Source of the DNA: Nostoc sp. C052
GTDB taxonomy: Bacteria > Cyanobacteriota > Cyanobacteriia > Cyanobacteriales > Nostocaceae
Direction: 5' to 3'
Assembly: GCF_013393905.1 (NCBI RefSeq)
Contig: NZ_CP040279.1
Coordinates: 31,442 to 95,441 of the forward strand
Length of the DNA stretch: 64,000 bases
A program made the translations under genes and the position numbers. Positions 36,469 to 43,227 of the stretch are shown here, piece after piece (the first letter of the stretch is position 1; each line of letters begins with the position of its first letter). The notes beneath the pieces were generated by a model. It ran no database searches. It was not told where the DNA came from and saw only the letters and a list, made by a program, of their open reading frames with translations.

Positions 36469-37847
36469 CAACGTTACTGAATGAGATGATTGAAAAGCTG
36501 AAAACCAATGTGAAGGGGCATACGATTCTTCCCGACGATCCGCGTTATGACGAAGTTCGCGAAATCTGGAATGCGATGATTGATCGCCGGCCTGCTCTCA
36601 TTGTCCAGTGTGCAGAAGCCTCGGACGTTTCCCATGTCATCAAATTTGCGCGCGCGAATGGGCTGAAAATATCAATCAGAGGCGCTGGGCATAATATCGC
36701 GGGGAATGCAGTGTGCGATCACGGCGTAATGATCGATCTTTCAACCATGAAGAATGTCCGCATTGATGCTCCCAAAAGGCGGGCATATGTCGAACCTGGT
36801 GCGACACTTGGGGATTTTGATCGAGCAGCACAGCTACATGGGTTAGCAACTCCAGTAGGAATTAATTCAACGACGGGTATCGCAGGTCTTACTCTAGGTG
36901 GCGGTTTTGGTTGGTTGACTCGTAAATACGGACTGACGATCGATAATCTCGTCTCTGCGGAACTAATCACAGCAGACGGCAATCAGATACGAACAAGCGA
37001 AAACGAAAACGCTGACCTTTTCTGGGCAATTCGAGGTGGCGGCGGTAATTTTGGTGTTGTCACTGAGTTTGAATTCAAGCTCCATCCTGTGGGGCCGGAA
37101 ATATTGGCTGGGTTAATTGTTTTTCCGTTTAGCCAAGCTAAACAGGTACTGACAAAGTATCGGCAATTTGTTAAGTCAGCCCCTGAAGAACTCAATGTGT
37201 GGGTAGTTCTTCGCAAGGCTCCGCCATTGCCTTTTCTTCCTGAGAGTGTGCATGGTAAAGAGGTCATTATACTGCCTATCTTTTATGTAGGCGATATTGT
37301 AGAGGGTGAGAAACTGATCGAACCTCTGCGTAGTTTTGGCAATGCTTATGGAGAACACATCGGTGTTCAGCCCTACGTGGAATGGCAGCAAGCATTTGAC
37401 CCCTTGCTAACAAAAGGTGCAAGGAACTACTGGAAATCTCATAATTTCACAGAGTTACGGGATGGAGCATTAGATGCGATCGCAGAATTCGCGGGCAAGT
37501 TACCCTCACCACAGTGCGAAATCTTCATCGGATTCATTGCTGGGGCATCCAACCGTGTCTCGGCGGATGCTATGGCATATTATCATCGAGATGCGAAGTT
37601 TGTACTTAATGTGCATGGACGATGGGATAATGCAGCGCACGATGAGAAATGCATTGCGTGGGCACGTGAGTTTTTCCAAGCTTCTGCAACCTATGCATCT
37701 GCTGGTGCCTATGTAAACTTCCTAACTGAAGAAGAGGGTGATCGGGTCGTAGCGGCTTATGGATCTAACTACAATCGCTTGGTACAGATCAAGAAGCGGT
37801 ACGATCCTGAGAACATTTTCCATCTCAACCAGAACATCAAACCCTAA
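36465..37847 (+). CDS. FAD-dependent oxidoreductase, berberine-bridge-enzyme-like
   Basis: 460 residues, the usual length for soluble FAD-linked oxidases of the PCMH/VAO type with a C-terminal BBE segment. Domains: FAD-binding domain about residues 42-215 with the RGAGHNIAG motif (72-80), whose His76 is at the position that usually binds FAD covalently, and TGIAGLTLGGGFGWL (137-151); substrate domain to about 400; BBE end segment YVNFLTEEEGDRVVAAYGSN with RYDPENIFHLNQNI. There is no Cys at the second covalent site, so a single attachment is expected. These enzymes oxidise alcohols, sugars or alkaloid-like compounds with O2; the substrate cannot be told. No signal peptide: cytosolic. Start at ATG 36465 with GAGAGG upstream. 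A 26-base palindrome follows the gene. Confidence 0.9.
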   Translation: MTTLLNEMIEKLKTNVKGHTILPDDPRYDEVREIWNAMIDRRPALIVQCAEASDVSHVIKFARANGLKISIRGAGHNIAGNAVCDHGVMIDLSTMKNVRIDAPKRRAYVEPGATLGDFDRAAQLHGLATPVGINSTTGIAGLTLGGGFGWLTRKYGLTIDNLVSAELITADGNQIRTSENENADLFWAIRGGGGNFGVVTEFEFKLHPVGPEILAGLIVFPFSQAKQVLTKYRQFVKSAPEELNVWVVLRKAPPLPFLPESVHGKEVIILPIFYVGDIVEGEKLIEPLRSFGNAYGEHIGVQPYVEWQQAFDPLLTKGARNYWKSHNFTELRDGALDAIAEFAGKLPSPQCEIFIGFIAGASNRVSADAMAYYHRDAKFVLNVHGRWDNAAHDEKCIAWAREFFQASATYASAGAYVNFLTEEEGDRVVAAYGSNYNRLVQIKKRYDPENIFHLNQNIKP

Positions 37848-37865
37848 GTTAGCATTGTTTTTATG

Positions 37866-37891
37866 GGTCTTTGATATGCATATCAAAGACC
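37866..37891. promoter_or_regulatory. Perfect 26-base palindrome between oxidoreductase and acetyltransferase
   Basis: ggtctttgatatg joined directly to catatcaaagacc, with no loop. It is 19 bases after the oxidoreductase stop. There is no T-run, so an operator for a dimeric regulator fits better than an intrinsic terminator. Confidence 0.5.
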
Positions 37892-38054
37892 ATGCACACC
37901 GACCGCCGAGAGTTGATCGGTTGTGAAGCATAGGTTTCTAGTAGCGAGTGATAAGTACCGTTAGATGCAAGTAATCAGTCAGCAGGAGAAAATCTGAATG
38001 TCAGAGTATTACGCTACGGTACGTTAGCCACCTAGAACATGGAGCGCAGCACAA

Positions 38055-38558
38055 ATGATCGACATCGCAACAAGTAAGGATTTCGAGGTGATCGCTGACC
38101 TGAATGTCGCAGCCTACGCGGAATTTGCATGGTGTCTTAAGCCCGGCTCTTGGAAAGTTATGCAGAAGAACCTGCGAAACATTGCAGAAAGAGCAGAGGC
38201 GGCAGAGTTCATGGTTTATCGTTCTGGCAACGACATCATCGGCTCGGTTGCTTACTGTCCTGCCGGGAAAGGCGATGCAGCAATTTTCAAACCTGATATG
38301 GCTTCGCTCCTGTTGTTAGCAGTTCATCCCCAGCATCGAGGTAAAGGTATTGCTAAAGCCTTAACCATAGAGTGCATTGCCAGGGCAAAAAACGACAAGG
38401 CCAGTTCAATCGGGCTTTTCACAAGTGAACTGATGCAGTCTGCACAACGCATTTATCGGGGCTTGGGTTTTCAGCAAGAGTTAGAGTTGCCTATGCGCTA
38501 CGGCATTAGGTACTTTCGGTTTATTCTTCTATTAGCTTCTGATGCCATCGGGAGCTAA
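38055..38558 (+). CDS. GNAT-family N-acetyltransferase
   Basis: 167 residues, normal for GNAT. The acetyl-CoA-binding signature is clear: LLLLAVHPQHRGKGIAKALT (strand beta4, the Q/R-x-x-G-x-G loop, helix alpha3), followed by IGLFTSELMQSAQRIYRGLG and FQQELELPM, the usual C-terminal Y-x-x-x-G-F block. These enzymes transfer an acetyl group from acetyl-CoA to an amine of a small molecule or protein; the acceptor is unknown. Cytosolic. Start ATG 38055; a promoter could lie in the 200 bases after the palindrome. The neighbouring oxidoreductase suggests a small detoxification or modification cassette, which is inference. Confidence 0.85.
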   Translation: MIDIATSKDFEVIADLNVAAYAEFAWCLKPGSWKVMQKNLRNIAERAEAAEFMVYRSGNDIIGSVAYCPAGKGDAAIFKPDMASLLLLAVHPQHRGKGIAKALTIECIARAKNDKASSIGLFTSELMQSAQRIYRGLGFQQELELPMRYGIRYFRFILLLASDAIGS

Positions 38559-39331
38559 CAACTGTGTTACAGCAGAGTGTACTAGGGGTTCAGCCGGGAT
38601 AAGGGATCGCGCCTACTCGCAAGAGTGCGATGCCTGCGGTGTTCTCGTTGCCATCGCCAAAATTAAGAGGTTGCTAACTTCTCCCAAGCCCCCATGCCCT
38701 ACTCCCAATACTTAATACCTCATAACCCATGACTGCCAACTATGCACCTTACCGCATCTATCCGGTTAGACATTTTTAATAACTAGTTTCATATAAATAA
38801 CAGGTTGTTATGGCGTTGGTGGACTTGACTGGCAACTGCGTTGCCGCGTCTCCCGCGTCTTCTGTTTGCTGTGGTGGTGATCGCTATGGTAGCTGTGGCG
38901 TGGTGGCGTGGTATGGCGGCGTTGTCGCGTCTCCTGCGATGGCGTACACGCCCTTTCCGATGGCGATCGCTCCCATTCCTAACCTCAATTCTTATCCATT
39001 AGATTTTCAGCAATAACTTGAGTAATTGGCTTGAGCAAATCTATGGTTAGCAATGGCGTACCCGCCCGCCGTAGGCGATCGCCTACCAAACAGTTACACG
39101 ATTCCCGCGATCCTTTTATTCCACTTGGTTACTAATGAAAATTTTTATACAAACTTTGGTAGTCACCACTGAAAACAATCGCATTTTGTATCAGATTTTG
39201 ATACCGTAGTCGCGCTCTCTATATAAATAGAGATTAACCATCGTGACTAGCAAAATCATCGTGACTACCAGACCATGATTACCGAAATACCAAAATCTCC
39301 AATCTATTTTTTGAGTAATGGGCATTAGGCG
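38559..39331. other. Repeat-rich intergenic stretch
   Basis: No gene supported. It contains text also found in the terminal repeats: 'ggacttgactggcaactgcg' near 38820, HIP1 sites, and one unit of the tttggtagtca repeat inverted at 39120-39310. An AACAGGTTG copy lies at about 38802. Confidence 0.6.
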
Positions 39332-39697
39332 TTAGGCATTGGTGATTTGCTTGCGATTTTCCCACTCCTGATATGCTTCTGTTACTTCTGGATCAGTGCC
39401 TAACCCTGTACTACTGCCTACCCTGCCTATGTGTTGGTGGCAGGTATACTCTGGGTTCTTACCGCGTTTGACAATTCCTTTTAGCCTAGCTTTTGGGTTC
39501 CTCTTGAAAATTGGCTCGTTAGCTTGCCATTTTGCGTATACATACCAATAAACCTCACCATCTTTTTTGTACTGCTTACGCACCTCATATTGATGAATCC
39601 ATGCCCCAGGTACTGACATCGGTTCATTGACTAACTGCTGTCTGATTTCTTTTAGTTGGTGAAGCTTCTCTATGATTTCCTCTATGCGATCGCTCAT
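39332..39697 (-). CDS. Conserved hypothetical protein, intact paralogue of the subtelomeric gene
   Basis: 121 residues; no function recognised. N-terminal helix MSDRIEEIIEKLHQLKEIRQ, then GAWIHQYEVRKQYKKDGEVY, WYVYAKWQANEPIFKRNPKA and a basic, Cys/His-containing segment NPEYTCHQHIGRVGSSTG, ending EAYQEWENRKQ. About 80% identical to the copies in the two terminal repeats but without their HIP1-containing insertion, so this is the best guide to the intact protein. The aromatic and basic core could bind nucleic acid, which is a guess. Preceded by the GTTATGCC/GGCATAAC palindrome and followed downstream by a tttggtagtca repeat unit, the same arrangement as in the terminal repeats. Confidence 0.75.
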   Translation of the reverse strand: MSDRIEEIIEKLHQLKEIRQQLVNEPMSVPGAWIHQYEVRKQYKKDGEVYWYVYAKWQANEPIFKRNPKARLKGIVKRGKNPEYTCHQHIGRVGSSTGLGTDPEVTEAYQEWENRKQITNA

Positions 39698-39710
39698 GGC
39701 GGTAAGTGAA

Positions 39711-39741
39711 GTTATGCCTAATAAAAATTTTAGGGCATAAC
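39711..39741. promoter_or_regulatory. Palindromic operator-like site before the 121-residue gene
   Basis: GTTATGCC (39711-39718) and GGCATAAC (39734-39741) around an A/T-only centre with aaaatttt; conserved before all copies of this gene. Confidence 0.6.
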
Positions 39742-39912
39742 TCTTTATGACCCATCAGCGAAGACTCAGCCGCTAGGATTTTGAGAGGAGCTTGCAAACA
39801 AGCTGGGATAATCGGCGTGTCTACCGACAGCTTTAGAATGTCGGGAAATGGTTCTTAAACGACATCCACCTAAAAGCGTCTAGAGTATTGCATTCAGCCC
39901 AATAACGCCGTT

Positions 39913-41763
39913 TTAGTTTCTCCCTGCCTTAAAGCCTTCCCCACTTAGAAATTCTTCATTGATCAGCAACAGGATTTTATCTGTGTCCTTGCCTTTGTTG
40001 GCATAGCTAGCAGGGTTACTGGGATCTTTTTTATTCTCCATGCCGAACTTAGCATTATGGCTAATCACTTCATCCTTATGGGCTTCAATCCAATCGCGTA
40101 CTAGTAACCCGTTACAGCCTGATAAATCTCTAAGTGCTTGGTTAGTAATTGCGAGGCGATCGCCCTCCCCAGTTGCCACAGTATCGTTATACAAACAGAT
40201 AGCCTGATAAGACCTGCGGATTTTTTCTACAGCTGCTAAGGTTGCTTTGCTCCCCCAGACCTCGGCATCAGTCTTAGCTTGCCAGTCAATCTCTTCTTTG
40301 ATGGGTGCAACCTTGGCAGGGATAGACTTGGCGGCGGGGGTGATCGCTTGCCCAAGAGTTACCTTGTTCACCACCTCAATAACTTTCTGTTCTAGCCAAG
40401 AATCTAATTCGGTGACATTTAGAGTAACTGTTTGGGGAAGATGTGCTGTGGGTTCCATTGCTGCTTTCTCCTCTGTCAATTGTTTGTTGGCTATATCTAA
40501 TTGGTTATTGATGTCTTCTAACTGGTTATTACTTTGGCGTAACTCTTTAATCTCTGTTTCTAATTGGGCTAATTTTTGGTGTGCTGACTGTAATTGCTTT
40601 GCAGTGTCCAATCGGTTGTTAAATGACTCAAGCAAGTAGGTAATAGCTGATTGCTGGTTGGGTAAATTTAACTCCTCTTGCAAGTGGCGAATAGCTTCTA
40701 AATCTCTTGAACTAACCCGAACGTTTGAAAGTTTTTCTTTTGACGGAGCATCGGGGAAACCTACAGGCTTTGTAAGGTAATAGTCGGCATACCCCAAAGT
40801 GGTTACAAGATTTTGTAAATCTCGGTCGGTGGGAGCATCTTTAACAAAGTGTCCGGCTAACCTGGCAGCATGAAGCATTTTAGAACCGATCGCCCCAGTA
40901 CAATCGCGCTCGGTAGCCAGTGCTAAATATGCGGCTCGTAATGCTTTGCAATTGTCTTGTTCTTCCCCATGTCGGAAATTTAGAATCGGTGCTTTATCTC
41001 CCTTGTCCCCAAAGTACCCACGCACAACCCGATTAAGTGAACCGTTGCGGCGGCTATCAATGGCGCGGTTTTGGGCTGAAAGGTCTGTAGGATTTTCGTT
41101 AGCCACCTCTGCCAACAGTGTTTTAGTTGTTGGTTCTTTTCTTAGCCAGTTCAAGCGCTCGATGACGTAACTAGCAGGGTAAAGGGTAGCGATGGGGAAC
41201 ACTGGCTTATCTCCCCGTTTTTTACCTTGACCAGTAAACATAACCTGATAGCTTTGACCTGACACAGGTGCAAACTTGGCACGGGCTAAAATTTCATGAG
41301 GACGGCGGCCAGTGGCAGCAATCAACCCTACTGCTACCTCATGGAGGTCTTGGGATTCTAGCAGCTTACCTGTTACTTCTAAATATTCGTCTGGGCTGAT
41401 TTCTTGACCATTGTCAAGGCGATCGCTTACCCGTGTAGTTTCGTTACGCTCCTCCCAATCCTTCTTATCCAGACCACACAACAGCAAAACATAATGCTTT
41501 AACTCGTTTCCTGTAACGTTGCCTTGTGCATCATGCTTGGGTACAGAAGCGGCGTTTTTACCTTGCTCTAATGGCAGTAACTTAAATTTTTTATAGAAGC
41601 CAGCCCGACTCAACACAGTGCCTAAGCTTTTAATGCTGTAGCTGGTTTTAGTGTTAATAAACTCGTTAAAAGCTTCGCAGTGTGGCTTGATTTCCTCAAG
41701 GCTTTGTAAATCCTTGACCGCTTCAAAGAGTTTCTCTACTTGCTCCTGAACTGCTTTAGACAT
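39913..41763 (-). CDS. Telomere resolvase (protelomerase)-like protein
   Basis: 616 residues. Telomere resolvases cut a palindromic replicated telomere and reseal each half as a hairpin, using tyrosine-recombinase chemistry. The middle matches that family: LIAATGRRPHEIL (148-159) holds the first catalytic Arg; YQVMFTGQGKKRGD (172-185) fits the beta-hairpin Lys; DNCKALRAAYLALA (270-283) has the K-x-x-R spacing described for TelK; LGYADYYL (323-330) offers nucleophile candidates Tyr325, 328 or 329. I cannot see the usual His before the Tyr. N-terminal 1-130 is helical. Residues 385-440 form a coiled coil and 500-600 a further domain. Longer than ResT (about 450) and near TelN or TelK (about 630-640). 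Its promoter carries the telomere motif, suggesting autoregulation. The hairpin ends in this window make the assignment strong. Confidence 0.85.
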   Translation of the reverse strand: MSKAVQEQVEKLFEAVKDLQSLEEIKPHCEAFNEFINTKTSYSIKSLGTVLSRAGFYKKFKLLPLEQGKNAASVPKHDAQGNVTGNELKHYVLLLCGLDKKDWEERNETTRVSDRLDNGQEISPDEYLEVTGKLLESQDLHEVAVGLIAATGRRPHEILARAKFAPVSGQSYQVMFTGQGKKRGDKPVFPIATLYPASYVIERLNWLRKEPTTKTLLAEVANENPTDLSAQNRAIDSRRNGSLNRVVRGYFGDKGDKAPILNFRHGEEQDNCKALRAAYLALATERDCTGAIGSKMLHAARLAGHFVKDAPTDRDLQNLVTTLGYADYYLTKPVGFPDAPSKEKLSNVRVSSRDLEAIRHLQEELNLPNQQSAITYLLESFNNRLDTAKQLQSAHQKLAQLETEIKELRQSNNQLEDINNQLDIANKQLTEEKAAMEPTAHLPQTVTLNVTELDSWLEQKVIEVVNKVTLGQAITPAAKSIPAKVAPIKEEIDWQAKTDAEVWGSKATLAAVEKIRRSYQAICLYNDTVATGEGDRLAITNQALRDLSGCNGLLVRDWIEAHKDEVISHNAKFGMENKKDPSNPASYANKGKDTDKILLLINEEFLSGEGFKAGRN

Positions 41764-41797
41764 CTGACCGAATCCCTTTTATTTTTAAGCTGTTACT

Positions 41798-41826
41798 AAT
41801 TTAACTAACAAGTTAGCTGATGTCAA
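41798..41826 (-). promoter_or_regulatory. Promoter of the resolvase-like gene with overlapping telomere motif
   Basis: On the minus strand TTGACA (41821-41826), a 17-base spacer and TAAATT (41798-41803) form a sigma70-type promoter. The palindrome TAACAAGTTA (41806-41815) fills the spacer, so a protein bound there would block transcription. Confidence 0.65.
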
Positions 41827-41896
41827 TAACTTGTGAAACATTTTTAACAGGTTATTGACATTAGTTAACAGGTTAAGCTAGGCTAATAACAGGTTG
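41806..41896. promoter_or_regulatory. Cluster of TAACAGGTTA motifs between the resolvase-like gene and the divergent small gene
   Basis: TAACAAGTTA (41806-41815), TAACAGGTTA (41845-41854 and 41866-41875) and TAACAGGTTG (41887-41896). The same 10-mer flanks both hairpin centres and fills the terminal 280 bases. A plus-strand TTGACA (41855-41860) has the third motif in its downstream spacer, mirroring the resolvase promoter. Likely operator for the resolvase or a partner. Confidence 0.7.
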
Positions 41897-41953
41897 AACA
41901 AACCACAGAAAAAGCGGGCTACTAACCCGCAGCTTAAAAATAAAGGTGATCTC

Positions 41954-42115
41954 ATGTTACTCACAATTGCTAAACCTCAACAATCCCAAGCAAAAGACGA
42001 CTACTTTGATGGAGAATTCGACGCGGCGATTGGATTACCACCTAAAAGCCAGGATGGAGACTACTGGAGAGGGTATCTCGCCAAGGTGAACGAGACTGGT
42101 AGCACACCGTTCTAA
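41954..42115 (+). CDS. Small hypothetical protein divergent from the resolvase-like gene
   Basis: 53 residues from ATG 41954 (AAAGGTG seven bases upstream); an in-frame TTG at 41894 exists but lies within the motif cluster. The product is acidic and polar (QAKDDYFDGEFDAAIGLPPK, then QDGDYWRGYLAKVNETG). No family recognised. Followed directly by an intrinsic terminator, supporting a real transcript that ends here. Confidence 0.6.
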   Translation: MLLTIAKPQQSQAKDDYFDGEFDAAIGLPPKSQDGDYWRGYLAKVNETGSTPF

Positions 42116-42121
42116 AACCCA

Positions 42122-42151
42122 AAGGGAGGCTAACAACCTCCCTTAATTTTT
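42122..42151 (+). terminator. Intrinsic terminator
   Basis: GGGAGG (42124-42129), 7-base loop, CCTCCC (42137-42142), then ttaattttt. Confidence 0.8.
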
Positions 42152-42290
42152 GCTTACTAGGGGTTAACTCAAAAATATGCTTAGTGACTAAAGTCATGTT
42201 TAAGCAGTGACGTTTAGTATATGTATGTTTTTGATTATTCCGAATATATTGAGAATATTCAAATGAAGTAATACGAGGCACAAAGGATAT

Positions 42291-42641
42291 ATGAACCGCT
42301 TAAAATCTATTCTTCTTGGTGGCTTATTAGCATCTGTTTCAATTGCTGCTCTTTCCCAAAATGCTAATGCCAGTGTTGTGAATTTTAACCATGATCATTT
42401 AAATAGTAATACTATTGCTTTAAATAACGCTAAACTAATTCGTGAGCGTCAATTGCATGAACAGCAAGTTCGTGAACAAAAAGCTCGTGAATTACGTGAA
42501 CGCCAAGTTCGTGAACAAAAAGCTCGTGAATTACGTGAACGCCAAGCTCGTGAACAAAAAGCTCGTGAATTACGTGAACGCCAAGCTCGTGAACAAAAAG
42601 CTCGTGAATTACGTGAGCGCCAAGCTCGTCTTCATCACTAA
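42291..42641 (+). CDS. Secreted protein with 13-residue charged repeats
   Basis: 116 residues. A signal peptide (MNRLKSILLGGLLASVSIAA, cleavage likely after NANA near residue 27) is followed by a short linker and then by four or five near-identical 13-residue units of the form REQKARELRERQA, coded by a 39-base tandem repeat (about 42450-42625). The units are strongly charged (R, E, K) and should form a continuous helix. The product is probably exported to the periplasm. No enzymatic motif and no family recognised. The high DNA identity of the units suggests recent expansion. Start ATG 42291 with AAAGGA upstream. Closed by a hairpin terminator at 42676-42710. Confidence 0.75.
   Translation: MNRLKSILLGGLLASVSIAALSQNANASVVNFNHDHLNSNTIALNNAKLIRERQLHEQQVREQKARELRERQVREQKARELRERQAREQKARELRERQAREQKARELRERQARLHH
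42450..42625 (+). repeat. 39-base tandem repeat inside the secreted protein gene
   Basis: Four nearly identical units beginning cgtgaacaaaaagctcgtga; differences are mostly single bases (gttcgt/gctcgt, gaacgc/gagcgc). Confidence 0.85.
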
Positions 42642-42675
42642 GATTTAATCACCTAGTTGCATATTTATTACTTGT

Positions 42676-42710
42676 TAATGGGGAGATTCCAAAGCTCCCC
42701 TTAAATTTTG
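42676..42710. terminator. Bidirectional hairpin terminator
   Basis: GGGGAG (42680-42685), 9-base loop, CTCCCC (42695-42700), with A/T-rich flanks on both sides (ttaaatttt to the right). Serves the plus-strand repeat-protein gene and the minus-strand block that ends at 42714. Confidence 0.75.
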
Positions 42711-42713
42711 GTT

Positions 42714-43223
42714 TTATGTTTTGCATCTTGCTTGATTAAGTTGGCTGTCTGGCTTATGAGAAAAACCTAACTTAGTTCCAGCGATCGCCCCAAGGGACAA
42801 AACCCCGATCATGCTGAAAATGATTAGCTTAATTGGCAAGTCACTAATACTAAAGATGTGTAGCGATCGCTTCTCAAATTCCCAGTTAACCATCATAAAT
42901 TGCACTGGATTAAAATCAAACCACTCTTGACTTTTGATTAACTCAACATTGCATTGGCTAAATTGTTGATGTAATTCACCCTCTACATCTGCCATATCCT
43001 CTACATAAATAGTCTTGAGGATTTTCACGTTACAAGGTGGTTGATTCCTATGAAAGTTATCAAGTCGAGCTTCGGGATTACGAGATAACCCAATTTTGCA
43101 ACGACGGAGGTAATAACCAGGAATTAGCCCGTGATAGCCCTCTGCTTCCATTAAATAGATAAATCCCGGCTCATGGTCATTTTTAGGCTGATAGATAATT
43201 GTCGTAATATCATCCAATTTCAT
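42714..43223 (-). CDS. GIY-YIG (T5orf172-like) protein with C-terminal membrane segment
   Basis: 169 residues. The core GFIYLMEAEGYHGLIPGYYL, then RRCKIGLSRNPEARLDNFHR, has the GIY..YIG-like strands ('IYLME' and 'CKIGLS') and the following Arg of the T5orf172/MUG113 branch of GIY-YIG nucleases; EVEGELHQQF-like residues DVEGELHQQF supply the Glu. Residues about 131-150 (LPIKLIIFSMIGVLSLGAIA) form a membrane segment, unusual for this fold, so the domain may be tethered to the inner membrane. Last gene of the minus-strand block that starts at 47978, four bases after the coiled-coil ATPase. DNA cleavage is possible; a binding-only role cannot be excluded. Confidence 0.7.
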   Translation of the reverse strand: MKLDDITTIIYQPKNDHEPGFIYLMEAEGYHGLIPGYYLRRCKIGLSRNPEARLDNFHRNQPPCNVKILKTIYVEDMADVEGELHQQFSQCNVELIKSQEWFDFNPVQFMMVNWEFEKRSLHIFSISDLPIKLIIFSMIGVLSLGAIAGTKLGFSHKPDSQLNQARCKT

Positions 43224-43227
43224 ATAT

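Noticed and set aside
38810..39016. Open frame of 68 codons
   Set aside because: Made of dispersed repeat text also found in the terminal repeats; no ribosome-binding site.
40247..40639. 130-codon plus-strand frame inside the resolvase gene
   Set aside because: Antisense shadow of a well-supported coding region, without its own start signal.
42450..42625. 39-base repeats as a possible CRISPR or iteron array
   Set aside because: Units are contiguous, in frame with a gene and without spacers; they code for the protein repeat.
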